A model generated the notes under the pieces. That model made no database searches and was not told the DNA's origin. It was given only the letters and a program-made list of their open reading frames with translations. Below, in pieces: positions 1-9,113 of a stretch of DNA of 64,000 nt. A program made the position numbers and the translations under genes. The number at the start of each line of letters is the position of its first letter. Within the stretch, counting starts at the first letter, position 1. The stretch comes from Desulfovibrio sp. Marseille-P6017 (GTDB lineage Bacteria > Bacillota_A > Clostridia > Peptostreptococcales > Peptostreptococcaceae). The stretch lies in NCBI GenBank assembly GCA_900604495.1, contig UWOR01000011.1, forward strand, positions 1-64,000. Reading direction: 5' to 3'.

Positions 1-124
1 GACTTCAAGATAAGATTTCCCACCGTAAGGGTAAGACCCCAGGAAGACTACCTGGTTGATAGGTCGAAGGTGTAAGTGCAGTAATGTATTTAGCTTATCG
101 ATACTAATAGGTCGAGGACTTGAC
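1..124 (+). rRNA. 23S ribosomal RNA, 3' end (partial)
   Basis: The window opens inside a 23S rRNA gene. The last ~125 bases carry the typical 3' end of bacterial 23S (the segment through ACTAATAGGTCGAGGACTTG). It is followed by a short AT-rich spacer and a 5S gene, the normal order of an rrn operon. The exact 3' end is estimated. Confidence 0.93.
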
Positions 125-240
125 CAATAAATTTAAATGATAAATCAATAAATGATATGCAGTTTTTAGAGTACTAACTCTATTTATTGACAAATTTTCT
201 TAAATATGTTAATATTTTATATGTGTGATAAGTAAATTAT

Positions 241-356
<116 letters not shown>

Positions 357-361
357 AAAGT

Positions 362-450
362 GCCGAAGTGGCGGAACTGGCAGACGCACAGGACTTAAAA
401 TCCTGCGGGACTTACCTCTCGTACCGGTTCGATTCCGGTCTTCGGCACCA
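362..450 (+). tRNA. tRNA-Leu (anticodon TAA)
   Basis: Class II tRNA with a long variable arm. The acceptor stem GCCGAAG pairs with CTTCGGC, the anticodon loop is CTTAAAA (TAA), the T-loop is GGTTCGATTCC, and CCA is encoded. It is first of seven tRNAs after the 5S gene. Confidence 0.96.
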
Positions 451-460
451 TATTCAATAT

Positions 461-536
<76 letters not shown>

Positions 537-543
537 TTAAAAT

Positions 544-618
544 GGCCCATTGGTCAAGCGGTCAAGACACCGCCCTTTCACGGCGGTAACAGGGGTTCGA
601 TTCCCCTATGGGTCACCA
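544..618 (+). tRNA. tRNA-Glu (TTC)
   Basis: Cloverleaf with acceptor GGCCCAT, anticodon loop CTTTCAC (TTC), T-arm GGGGTTCGATTCCCC and encoded CCA. It is seven bases after the initiator tRNA. Confidence 0.95.
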
Positions 619-624
619 TTTCCC

Positions 625-700
625 GGGACTATAGCTCAGCTGGGAGAGCACCTGCCTTACAAGCAGGGGGTCACAGGTTCGAGCCCTGTTAGTCCCACCA
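625..700 (+). tRNA. tRNA-Val (TAC)
   Basis: Cloverleaf with acceptor GGGACTA pairing with TAGTCCC, anticodon loop CTTACAA (TAC), T-arm CAGGTTCGAGCCCTG and encoded CCA. Confidence 0.95.
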
Positions 701-707
701 TTTATGC

Positions 708-784
708 GGCCTGGTAGTTCAGCTGGTTAGAATGCCAGCCTGTCACGCTGGAGGTCGAGGGTTCGAGTCCCTTCCAGGTCGCCA
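708..784 (+). tRNA. tRNA-Asp (GTC)
   Basis: Acceptor GGCCTGG pairs with CCAGGTC. The discriminator base is G, as expected for Asp. Anticodon loop CTGTCAC (GTC); CCA encoded. Confidence 0.95.
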
Positions 785-789
785 TTTAA

Positions 790-864
790 GCGGGAATAGT
801 TCAGTGGTAGAGCGCAACCTTGCCAAGGTTGAAGTCGCGAGTTCGAATCTCGTTTCCCGCTCCA
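790..864 (+). tRNA. tRNA-Gly (GCC)
   Basis: Acceptor GCGGGAA pairs with TTCCCGC. Anticodon loop TTGCCAA (GCC), T-arm GAGTTCGAATCTC, encoded CCA. Confidence 0.95.
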
Positions 865-878
865 TTATTTAATATTAT

Positions 879-955
<77 letters not shown>

Positions 956-957
956 AT

Positions 958-989
958 AAAAAGTTTCACATTTGTGAAACTTTTTTTTT
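958..989 (+). terminator. Terminator of the rRNA/tRNA operon
   Basis: Perfect hairpin AGTTTCAC / GTGAAACT with a short loop, followed by nine T, three bases after the CCA of tRNA-Arg. It should end the rrn-tRNA transcript. Confidence 0.92.
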
Positions 990-1100
990 ATTTAAAATAA
1001 TAAAGTTAAGTAGATATCAAATAATTTGTATATACTTATATTAATATAGTATAATACATAATATAAATGATAAGTAATCATTAAACAGGAGGGTAAGACT

Positions 1101-1937
1101 GTGTTCGATATAAAGTCTTTTTTTGATGGATTTTTAAATAATATCTTGGCAATGAATTTATTTGACTTGATTGATATATCCATAGTAGCATATATCTTTT
1201 ATAAAATTTTTATGTTTATAAAAGATACAAGGGCAGAACAGGTTCTTAAAGGAGTTGTATTTTTATTATTAGCAACTTATCTTAGTTCAACTTTTAGGTT
1301 ACATACACTTTATTTTTTGCTAGCTAACACTCTTCAAATTGGTATTCTAGCAGCAATTATAATTTTTCAGCCTGAGCTTAGAGCAGGGTTAGAACATATC
1401 GGTAGAGCTCAGTTTAGTTTGTTTGTAAAAGGAAATAATACAAATGAAGATTTACATAAGACAATAGAGGAAATTGTAGAGGCTCTTTATTCTCTATCAA
1501 GACAAAAAATAGGTGCACTTATTATAATGGAAAGAAAGACAAAAATTTCGGATATAATAAGTACTGGTACAGAAATAGATGGGGATGTCTCAAGACAATT
1601 ACTAATAAATATATTTATTCCAAATACGCCACTACACGATGGAGCAGTGGTTATAAGAGATTCTAAAGTAAAAGCAGCTGCATGCTTTTTACCATTAACT
1701 CAAAGCAAAGATTTAAGTAAAGATTTAGGAACAAGACATAGAGCTGGTGTGGGAGTAAGTGAAGTATCAGATTGCATAACTTTAATAGTATCTGAAGAAA
1801 CTGGAGAAGTATCTATAGCTAAATCAGGTAAATTATATAGAAATATTTCAAAAGAGAGAATGACTAATATATTACAAAATAATTTAAAGAGCAATGCAGA
1901 AGAAAAAAGTTTTTTAAAAGGTGGTATATTTAGATGA
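1101..1937 (+). CDS. cdaA: Diadenylate cyclase CdaA (c-di-AMP synthase, membrane-bound)
   Basis: Makes the essential second messenger c-di-AMP from two ATP. The 278-residue protein has three hydrophobic segments in the first ~90 residues, then a DAC domain. The catalytic DGA (near residue 180, LHDGAVVI) and RHR (near 213, GTRHRAG) motifs are intact. The start is a GTG with AGGAGG eight bases upstream. It overlaps the YbbR gene by 4 bp (ATGA), and glmM and glmS follow. This is the conserved Firmicute cdaA-cdaR-glmM(-glmS) arrangement; CdaR and GlmM are known modulators of CdaA in other Firmicutes. Length is normal for the family. Confidence 0.96.
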   Translation: MFDIKSFFDGFLNNILAMNLFDLIDISIVAYIFYKIFMFIKDTRAEQVLKGVVFLLLATYLSSTFRLHTLYFLLANTLQIGILAAIIIFQPELRAGLEHIGRAQFSLFVKGNNTNEDLHKTIEEIVEALYSLSRQKIGALIIMERKTKISDIISTGTEIDGDVSRQLLINIFIPNTPLHDGAVVIRDSKVKAAACFLPLTQSKDLSKDLGTRHRAGVGVSEVSDCITLIVSEETGEVSIAKSGKLYRNISKERMTNILQNNLKSNAEEKSFLKGGIFR

Positions 1938-3100
1938 TTGAAAAACTAAAAGAAAACACAAAAATAAAGCTAATTTCTCTCTTAAGTGCATTAGTATTAT
2001 GGATGTATGTAGTACTTGTTGTGGATCCACAAGAGACTAAAACATTTGAAAACATACCTGTTACAATAACTAATATGGATGAACTAACAAATAGTGATTT
2101 TGTAATTTATCCTGAAGCGGACTTAACAACAAGCATATATATTACAGGAAAGTTGTCAGCATTAAAAAATGTATCTAAAGATGATATAAGGGCATATGGA
2201 ACTATAATTAATCCTAAAGAAGGAAATAATGCATTATATTTAAAAGCTGATATATCAAAAGGTGTTTCATATGCATTTAAACCAGATACATTAATAATAT
2301 CTTTAGAAAAAGTTGTAGAAGAAAAAAGATTAATAGATGTATCTGTTAAAGGAAAATATAAAGATAATTTAGATGTTATTGATTTAGAAAAAGAAAGCAT
2401 AAAGATATCAGGCCCTAGAAGCCTAGTACAGCAAGTTCAAAAGCTTCAAGCAACATTAACATTAGATGAGAGTAAAAGTAGCTTTTTAACGTCACTAAAG
2501 CTTATTCCTATTGACGAGAATGGAACAGAAGTTAAAGGTGTAGAGCTTGAAAACTCATCTGTAAATGCAGATGTAACATTACTGGTTGAAAAGAATGTTC
2601 CAATAAGCGCTGTATTTACTGATGAAAATATTGATAAGGAACAATATAAGATAAGTCAAAATACTATAACTATAAAAGGAAAGAAAGATATAGTTGATAC
2701 AATAACATCTATAAATACACAGCCAATTGATGTAACAGCATTAAAAGTAGGAGAGCCTATTAATATTAAGTTAGAAGTTCCAAATGGGATAGTTATAGGT
2801 GAAAATATAAATCTAACAGTACAACTAGAATCGTTAAAGGGATTAACTAGTAAGTTTAGTTATGGGAAAGATGATATAGAAATAAGAAATAATAGAAATA
2901 TAGATATATCAACTTTAGATATACCTGAAAGTGTAGAGGTAGATATAGAATATAATAATGATTTACATGGGTTAAATAAATCAGATATTACATTATACAT
3001 AGATGCATCTGAACAAAGTGATAGCTACCCTATAAGATATGAGTCAAAATTTGAATTTAATGCAATAACAATAAATCCTAATATTATTACATATAAATAA
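1934..3100 (+). CDS. cdaR: YbbR-domain protein, CdaA regulator (CdaR)
   Basis: 388 residues with one N-terminal membrane helix (about residues 12-30, ISLLSALVLWMYVVLVV). Several YbbR-type beta-rich repeats follow and would lie outside the cell. In Bacilli and Listeria, CdaR binds CdaA in the membrane and tunes c-di-AMP output. The ATG overlaps the cdaA stop, so the two are translationally coupled. A strong terminator follows about 60 bases after the stop, so cdaA-cdaR forms a unit separable from glmM. The sequence beyond the membrane anchor is weakly conserved, as usual for this family; identity rests on the anchor, repeats and context. Confidence 0.9.
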   Translation: MIEKLKENTKIKLISLLSALVLWMYVVLVVDPQETKTFENIPVTITNMDELTNSDFVIYPEADLTTSIYITGKLSALKNVSKDDIRAYGTIINPKEGNNALYLKADISKGVSYAFKPDTLIISLEKVVEEKRLIDVSVKGKYKDNLDVIDLEKESIKISGPRSLVQQVQKLQATLTLDESKSSFLTSLKLIPIDENGTEVKGVELENSSVNADVTLLVEKNVPISAVFTDENIDKEQYKISQNTITIKGKKDIVDTITSINTQPIDVTALKVGEPINIKLEVPNGIVIGENINLTVQLESLKGLTSKFSYGKDDIEIRNNRNIDISTLDIPESVEVDIEYNNDLHGLNKSDITLYIDASEQSDSYPIRYESKFEFNAITINPNIITYK

Positions 3101-3162
3101 ATTCAATTAAAATATAAAGAATAATAAAAATTAAGTAAAAAATAGTAAAAAATAATAAAAAT

Positions 3163-3198
3163 AAGACAATAGAATTGGGTTTCTGTTGTCTTTTTTTT
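3163..3198 (+). terminator. Terminator after cdaA-cdaR
   Basis: A 12-bp stem (AAGACAATAGAA / TTCTGTTGTCTT, one G-T wobble) with a six-base loop and a run of eight T. It separates cdaR from glmM. Confidence 0.9.
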
Positions 3199-3308
3199 AC
3201 ATTAGTATTAAAATACTCATATGACTTATAATATCAAATATGAAAATAATAGAATATAAATAGATATAGTATTTTAAAAAAGCTTTTCAAGTTGAAAGGA
3301 GATTATTA

Positions 3309-4655
3309 ATGAGAAAATATTTCGGTACTGATGGAGTAAGAGGAATCGCTAATACAGAACTTACTTGTGACTTAGCATATAAACTAGGTAGAGCAGGTGG
3401 ATATGTTTTAGCAAAGGGAGATCATAGAGTTAAAGTTGTTGTAGGAAAAGATACTAGAATATCAGGTGATATGTTAGAAGCAGCATTAATATCAGGTCTA
3501 ATGTCAGTAGGGTGTGATGTTATAACAGTAGGAGTTGTACCAACACCAGCAGTTGCTTATTTAACAAAAGAATATAATGCTGATTGTGGAGTTGTAATAT
3601 CAGCATCACATAATCCAGTTGAATATAATGGTATAAAATTCTTTAATAAAGATGGGTATAAACTAGATGATTCAATAGAATTAGAAATAGAAACATATAT
3701 AGATGACATTGAAAAAGTACAAAGTTCACCAGTTGGAGAACATGTTGGTAGAAGAATACACAAGCATGATGCTAAAAAGGATTATGTTAATTATCTTAAA
3801 TCTATTATAAATGTAGATTTTAAAGGTTTAAAAGTTGTATTAGATTGCGCAAATGGAGCGGCATATGAAGTTGCACCAGCAGTATTTAAAGAATTAGGAG
3901 CAGATGTAGTATCAATAAATAGTACGCCAGATGGGAACAATATAAATGATAAATGTGGATCAACACATCCAGAAAGACTTCAAGAAGATGTTTTAGAAAA
4001 CAAAGCAGACTTAGGATTAGCATATGATGGAGATGCAGATAGATTAATTGCTGTTAATGAAAAGGGACAAATAGTCGATGGCGATCATATAATGATATTA
4101 AGTGCTATTTATTTAAAAAAGAAAAATAAATTAGCTCAAGATACTTTAGTTGTTACAGTAATGAGTAACATAGGATTAACTATAGCTGCTAAAGAAAATG
4201 GTGTTAAATTAGCTACAACTGCTGTTGGAGATAGATATGTACTTGAAGAAATGAAGAATAGTGGTTATAATTTAGGAGGAGAACAATCAGGACATATGAT
4301 TTTCTTAGATTATAATACTACTGGAGATGGTGTTTTAAGTTCTTTAATTCTGTCTAAAATAGTATTAGAAGAAAATAAAACTTTGTCGGAGCTTGCATCA
4401 GTTATGAATCAATATCCACAAGTTTTAGTTAATGCAAGAATAAGCAATGAAAATAAAAATAGATATATGGAAGTAAAAGAAATAAGTGATGAAATAGCAA
4501 GAATAGAAAACTTATTAGATGGATGTGGAAGAGTCTTAATAAGACCATCGGGAACAGAACCATTAGTGAGAGTTATGCTAGAGGGTAAAGAGGAAGGTCA
4601 AATAAAAGAATTAGCTACAAACTTAGCTAACTTAATACAAGAAAAGTTATCTTAA
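3309..4655 (+). CDS. glmM: Phosphoglucosamine mutase GlmM
   Basis: Converts glucosamine-6-phosphate to glucosamine-1-phosphate for UDP-GlcNAc and peptidoglycan. It has 448 residues, the standard length. Visible motifs are the N-terminal FGTDGVRG, the phosphoserine loop ISASHNP (Ser near 100), the metal-binding DGDADR (near 240) and the C-terminal phosphate-binding RPSGTEP (near 413). The ATG has AAGGAG upstream. It lies between cdaA-cdaR and glmS, so one locus supplies amino sugar and c-di-AMP; GlmM inhibits CdaA in other Firmicutes. A long inverted repeat just after the stop probably terminates it. Confidence 0.97.
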   Translation: MRKYFGTDGVRGIANTELTCDLAYKLGRAGGYVLAKGDHRVKVVVGKDTRISGDMLEAALISGLMSVGCDVITVGVVPTPAVAYLTKEYNADCGVVISASHNPVEYNGIKFFNKDGYKLDDSIELEIETYIDDIEKVQSSPVGEHVGRRIHKHDAKKDYVNYLKSIINVDFKGLKVVLDCANGAAYEVAPAVFKELGADVVSINSTPDGNNINDKCGSTHPERLQEDVLENKADLGLAYDGDADRLIAVNEKGQIVDGDHIMILSAIYLKKKNKLAQDTLVVTVMSNIGLTIAAKENGVKLATTAVGDRYVLEEMKNSGYNLGGEQSGHMIFLDYNTTGDGVLSSLILSKIVLEENKTLSELASVMNQYPQVLVNARISNENKNRYMEVKEISDEIARIENLLDGCGRVLIRPSGTEPLVRVMLEGKEEGQIKELATNLANLIQEKLS

Positions 4656-4684
4656 TAAATATAGATTAAATATATGAAAGTAGA

Positions 4685-4745
4685 TATATATTAAGAAGCA
4701 TTAGATTAAGTTTTTATAATATATGCTTCTTAATATATATTTTTA
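4685..4745 (+). terminator. Terminator after glmM
   Basis: A 16-bp perfect inverted repeat (TATATATTAAGAAGCA / TGCTTCTTAATATATA) separated by 23 bases, followed by T-rich sequence. The AT-rich stem is long. It lies about 30 bases before the glmS ribozyme, so glmS is probably transcribed largely from its own promoter. Confidence 0.75.
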
Positions 4746-4773
4746 ATTTAAATATATGTAATCTTATTTTATA

Positions 4774-4945
4774 AGCGCCAGAACTTAGATATCGTCTCTT
4801 TTTAATTAAACGTAATTGTTTCTAAGTTGACGAGGACAGAGTTAATCGAATTATCGGCGGATGCTCTGCGGTGTGTTTACCATCGAAGAACTTCTTTAAA
4901 ACATAGGAGTGATCCTGTGGACAAAGAGAAGCTCAAGTAAACTTA
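4774..4945 (+). ncRNA. glmS ribozyme (GlcN6P-activated self-cleaving riboswitch)
   Basis: The leader matches the glmS ribozyme: AGCGCCAGAACT at the 5' end, then GTTGACGAGGACAGAG, ATCGGCGGATGCTCTGCGGTG, and the 3' conserved stretch with AAGAGAAGCTCAAGT. Cleavage is expected between A4774 and G4775 when glucosamine-6-phosphate binds, exposing a 5'-OH mRNA that is then degraded. This gives product feedback on glmS. The 3' boundary is approximate. The ribozyme ends about 50 bases before the glmS start codon. Confidence 0.96.
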
Positions 4946-4995
4946 TATGACCTACTCTTAAAAAATATATTAATTTTTTTAGGAGGCTACAAAAT

Positions 4996-6825
4996 ATGTG
5001 TGGTATAGTTGGATATTTAGGAAATAGACAGGCAACTGAAGTTCTTATAGAAGGACTTTCTAAGCTTGAGTATAGAGGATATGACTCAGCTGGAGTTGCA
5101 GTAAGTGTAGGAAATGAATTAGAAATAAGAAAGTTCAAGGGAAGACTTGCAATACTTGCAGAAGACCTGGAACAAAATCCTATTAAAGGCGGATTAGGTA
5201 TAGGGCATACTAGATGGGCTACTCATGGTGAGCCATCTGATGTAAACTCACATCCTCATTTTAATATGGATAAAACAATAGCTGTAGTTCATAACGGTAT
5301 AATCGAGAACTATATGGAATTAAGAGAAGAATTACAAGCTGAAGGTGTTGTATTTTTATCTCAAACAGATACAGAAGTCGTGGCACACTTAGTAGATAAG
5401 TTTTATGAAGGAAACTTATTAGATGCTGTATATAAAGCAACTGAAAAATTAAGAGGAGCATATGCATTAGGAGTTATATGTAAAGATAATAACAATGAAT
5501 TAGTAGCTGTAAGAAAAGACAGCCCATTAATTGTAGGTCTTGGAGAAGATGAAAATTTTATAGCTTCAGATATACCTGCAATATTAAAGTATACTAGAAA
5601 TGTTTACTTCTTAGAAAATGGAGAATATGTCCATATAAAAGACAACAATGTTACTGTTTTAGATGAAAATAGAAATGTTGTTGAAAAAGAATTAAATGAA
5701 ATAACTTGGGATGTAGAAGCTGCTTCAAAAGGTGGATATGACCACTTTATGTTAAAGGAAATATATGAACAACCAAATGGAGTTAAAGAAACTTTATTAA
5801 GAAGATTAAACGCTAATGGAGAAATCCAATTAGATGATATAAAAATGACTAAAGAAGATTTAGATAAAATAAATAGAGTATATATCGTTGCATGTGGTAC
5901 TGCATATCATGCAGGTCTTGTTGGTAAATTTGCAATAGAAAAGTTTGCTCATATACCAGTTATAACTGATATAGCATCTGAGTTTAGATATAGAGATCCG
6001 TATATAGACAATAAGACTTTATTAATACTAGTAAGTCAATCTGGTGAAACTGCAGATACTTTAGCATCTTTAAGATATGCTAAAGAAAAGGGAGCGAGAA
6101 TACTATCAGTAACTAATGTTGTTGGTTCTTCTATAGCTAGAGAATCTGATGATGTATTCTATACTTGGGCAGGTCCTGAAATATCAGTTGCATCTACTAA
6201 AGCTTATACTACTCAATTAGTATCATTCTACATGATAGCTTTAGATTTTGCTATAAAGAAAGGTACTATAAGCAGAGAGTACTATAATGAAATGATCGAT
6301 AAATTAAAAGAAATGTCAGAGTTAGTTTCTAGAGCATTAGAACAAGAAACTCATATAAAAGAAGATGTAGCTAAAGAATTAAGAAATGCAACTAGCGCGT
6401 TCTATTTAGGTAGAGGATTAGATTATAATTTAGCTATGGAAGGTGCTCTAAAGATAAAAGAAATATCTTATATTCATGCAGAAGCATTTGCAGCAGGAGA
6501 ATTAAAACACGGTACAATAGCACTAATAGAAGAAGGAACTCCTGTTATAGCAATAGCTACTCAAGAAGAGCTTTTCGAAAAGATGGTATCTAATATGCAA
6601 GAAGTTAAAGCTAGAGGAGCTTATGTTATAGCTATTGCTCAAGAGCATAATAAAGAAGTAGAAAAAGCAGCGGATAAGGTAATATATATACCAAATGTTG
6701 ATGATGTATTATCAAGTATACTAACTGTTTTACCACTTCAATTATTATCTTACTATGTTGCAGTGCAAAGAGGCTGTGATGTAGATAAGCCAAGAAACTT
6801 AGCGAAATCAGTAACAGTAGAATAA
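4996..6825 (+). CDS. glmS: Glutamine-fructose-6-phosphate aminotransferase GlmS
   Basis: Makes glucosamine-6-phosphate from fructose-6-phosphate and glutamine, the first committed step to UDP-GlcNAc. It has 609 residues, normal length. After Met removal the N-terminal Cys (MCGIVGYLG) is the glutaminase nucleophile. The class II glutaminase domain covers roughly residues 1-225 and is followed by two SIS sugar-isomerase domains (for example VSQSGETADT near 345). The C-terminus KSVTVE is typical. The ATG has TAGGAGGCT upstream. Expression is controlled by the self-cleaving ribozyme in its leader, and a terminator follows. Confidence 0.98.
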   Translation: MCGIVGYLGNRQATEVLIEGLSKLEYRGYDSAGVAVSVGNELEIRKFKGRLAILAEDLEQNPIKGGLGIGHTRWATHGEPSDVNSHPHFNMDKTIAVVHNGIIENYMELREELQAEGVVFLSQTDTEVVAHLVDKFYEGNLLDAVYKATEKLRGAYALGVICKDNNNELVAVRKDSPLIVGLGEDENFIASDIPAILKYTRNVYFLENGEYVHIKDNNVTVLDENRNVVEKELNEITWDVEAASKGGYDHFMLKEIYEQPNGVKETLLRRLNANGEIQLDDIKMTKEDLDKINRVYIVACGTAYHAGLVGKFAIEKFAHIPVITDIASEFRYRDPYIDNKTLLILVSQSGETADTLASLRYAKEKGARILSVTNVVGSSIARESDDVFYTWAGPEISVASTKAYTTQLVSFYMIALDFAIKKGTISREYYNEMIDKLKEMSELVSRALEQETHIKEDVAKELRNATSAFYLGRGLDYNLAMEGALKIKEISYIHAEAFAAGELKHGTIALIEEGTPVIAIATQEELFEKMVSNMQEVKARGAYVIAIAQEHNKEVEKAADKVIYIPNVDDVLSSILTVLPLQLLSYYVAVQRGCDVDKPRNLAKSVTVE

Positions 6826-6870
6826 AAAATAAATAAATATTATTAAAGTAATTTGTAGAATAATTAATAG

Positions 6871-6897
6871 GGCTGAGATATTATGTCTCAGCCTTTT
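6871..6897 (+). terminator. Terminator after glmS
   Basis: GGCTGAGA / TCTCAGCC hairpin with a 7-base loop, then TTTT, 45 bases after the glmS stop. Confidence 0.85.
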
Positions 6898-7025
6898 AAT
6901 TTATTTATATTAAATTAACAGGAATTTATTTTTTATATTTATAATATAAAATAACTATGAAGTATATCCTCTTTAAATTTGTTAATAATTTAAATATAAA
7001 TTTAGAGTTTTAAGGGGGATTATTC

Positions 7026-7763
7026 ATGGAAAAATTAAAATATATTTCTTTGTTTATTATTTTAGTAATGTTAGGATCAATATCATCTTATGCAGATATA
7101 AAATTAAACAATTCATATGATAGATTTTTAAATACTTTTGAAGATACAGGTGCAGAGTTTAAGTTTTATAGCATAAAAGCAAATGCAAGTATTGATTATA
7201 ATATAAGCAAAGATGAATTAAAATCTATATGTATAGATATAATTACAGATTTAGGTATGGAAGAAAGTGATGTGAAGATAGAAGAAAAGTGGAATGACGA
7301 TGAAAATCAAATATATACCCAAGGAAAGGATAATAACTCTAGTATATCTATAGTAGCAATAAAAAAAAATAAAACAGAATCTTACTTAATGGTTGACATA
7401 TTAGATAATAAAGTATATAAAAATATAGTGGATATTTACGATATTTTAGAGGATTCTCTGAATAATTACAATTGCAAGTATGAAATATATACTTGTATAG
7501 CTGGAGAATATGGCAAAAAGTTACAAAACGATAAATATAATGATATTTTAGATGAAATATTATATAATATGAATGCTGAAGTTATTGAAAAAGTACAAGA
7601 AGAGAATTTTTTATCTGTGACGGCATATAGTAAGGTATTAAAAGAAGATTACTTAGAATGTTTTGGCAAAAAGATAAATTTAAATATAGGAATTAGGTAT
7701 AGCGAGGATGATGAGAAAACACTCATATATATAGCTACACCGATTATAAAACTAGATTACTAA
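7026..7763 (+). CDS. ywmB: YwmB-like exported protein (TATA-box-binding-like fold)
   Basis: A 245-residue protein with an N-terminal signal peptide ([19 protein letters not shown], likely cleaved after SYA near residue 23), so it is exported or membrane-anchored. The rest is an alternating hydrophilic/hydrophobic alpha-beta sequence with no catalytic motif that I recognise. The call rests mainly on position: B. subtilis ywmB lies immediately upstream of murAA and spoIID, the same order as here, and its size and signal peptide agree. Its function is not established. AAGGGGGAT precedes the ATG, and murA starts 16 bases after the stop, suggesting co-transcription. Confidence 0.7.
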   Translation: MEKLKYISLFIILVMLGSISSYADIKLNNSYDRFLNTFEDTGAEFKFYSIKANASIDYNISKDELKSICIDIITDLGMEESDVKIEEKWNDDENQIYTQGKDNNSSISIVAIKKNKTESYLMVDILDNKVYKNIVDIYDILEDSLNNYNCKYEIYTCIAGEYGKKLQNDKYNDILDEILYNMNAEVIEKVQEENFLSVTAYSKVLKEDYLECFGKKINLNIGIRYSEDDEKTLIYIATPIIKLDY

Positions 7764-7779
7764 GAGGAGATCAAATAAG

Positions 7780-9033
7780 ATGGCTAAGATAATTGTAAAG
7801 AAAAGTAACCCACTTAATGGTACAGTTAAAATAGATGGAGCAAAAAATGCTGTTTTACCAATTATAGCAGCAACATTACTAGCAAAGGGAAAATCTGTAA
7901 TAAGAGAAGTTCCAAATTTAAGAGATGTTCATGTTATATCTGATTTATTAAGACATTTAGGAGCGGAAGTTGAATATGAAGATAAAACATTAACTGTTGA
8001 TGCGACAAATATAACTACATGTGAAGCTCCATATGAGTTAGTAAGAAAAATGAGAGCATCATTCTTAGTTATGGGACCTTTATTATCAAGATTCAATCAT
8101 ACAAAAATATCTATGCCAGGAGGATGTGCTATAGGTACAAGACCAATAGATTTACATTTAAAAGGATTTAGATGCTTAGGTGCTGATGTTGAAATAGATC
8201 ATGGATTCGTTGAAGCTAGAACTGAAAAATTAAAAGGATGTAAGTTATATTTAGATTTTCCATCAGTAGGAGCAACTGAAAATATAATGATGGCAGCATC
8301 ACTAGCAGAAGGAACTACTATAATAGAAAATGCTGCAGAAGAACCAGAGATAGTAGATTTAGCTAACTTTTTAAATGAAATGGGCGCAGATATAAAAGGC
8401 GCAGGAACTAACACTATAAGAATAAAAGGTGTTAAGGAATTAAGAGGTGCAGAGCATACTGTTATACCAGATAGAATAGAAGCGGCTACTTATATGGTTG
8501 CAGCAGCTATGACAAAAGGTGATATAACTATAGAGAATGTTTTAATGGAGCATTTAAAGCCAGTTACAGCTAAATTAAAAGAAGCTGGATGTAAAATAAT
8601 AGAGTTAGAAAATGCAGTTAGAGTTATAGGTCCAGAGACTTTAAAATCAATAGATATAAAAACTTTACCACATCCAGGATTCCCAACAGATGTTCAAGCT
8701 CAATTTATGGCTATGCTTACTGTATCTAAAGGGACAGGTGTAGTTATAGAAACTGTTTTTGAAAATAGATACATGCATGTTGCAGAGTTCAATAGAATGG
8801 GTGCAAACATAAAAATAGAAGGAAGAACGGCTGTAGTAAAAGGTGTAGATAAACTGTACGGAGCGAAAGTTAATGCTACAGATTTAAGAGCAGGAGCAGC
8901 GCTTATATTATGTGGTCTTATAGCTGAAGGAGACACTGAAATAGGTGAAATATACCATATACAAAGAGGATATGTAGATATCGACAAGAAGATAACAGCA
9001 CTAGGTGGAAATATAGAAATCGTAGAAGATTAA
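7780..9033 (+). CDS. murA: UDP-N-acetylglucosamine 1-carboxyvinyltransferase MurA
   Basis: First committed step of peptidoglycan synthesis: transfers enolpyruvate from PEP to UDP-GlcNAc. The 417 residues include the catalytic loop Cys ([10 protein letters not shown], Cys116), the target of fosfomycin; many resistant MurA carry Asp there, so this enzyme should be sensitive in principle. C-terminal [10 protein letters not shown] is also typical. The start follows GAGGAG. Its position between ywmB and spoIID marks it as the paralogue linked to sporulation in B. subtilis (murAA position). No terminator is seen before spoIID. Confidence 0.97.
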   Translation: MAKIIVKKSNPLNGTVKIDGAKNAVLPIIAATLLAKGKSVIREVPNLRDVHVISDLLRHLGAEVEYEDKTLTVDATNITTCEAPYELVRKMRASFLVMGPLLSRFNHTKISMPGGCAIGTRPIDLHLKGFRCLGADVEIDHGFVEARTEKLKGCKLYLDFPSVGATENIMMAASLAEGTTIIENAAEEPEIVDLANFLNEMGADIKGAGTNTIRIKGVKELRGAEHTVIPDRIEAATYMVAAAMTKGDITIENVLMEHLKPVTAKLKEAGCKIIELENAVRVIGPETLKSIDIKTLPHPGFPTDVQAQFMAMLTVSKGTGVVIETVFENRYMHVAEFNRMGANIKIEGRTAVVKGVDKLYGAKVNATDLRAGAALILCGLIAEGDTEIGEIYHIQRGYVDIDKKITALGGNIEIVED

Positions 9034-9049
9034 TTAAATAATAGTTAAG

Positions 9050-9078
9050 TAATAAATGTAAGGGGTTTTTCATATACT
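9050..9078 (+). promoter_or_regulatory. Candidate sigma-E promoter for spoIID
   Basis: TAATAAA (9050-9056), 14 bases, then CATATACT (9071-9078). This fits the sigma-E consensus KMATATT-N14-CATAYANT well, and spoIID is a sigma-E gene in other spore formers. The spoIID start lies 36 bases downstream. Predicted by eye only. Confidence 0.55.
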
Positions 9079-9113
9079 TTAAAGATAATTAGCCAAGCTA
9101 AGGAGGAAAGTAT

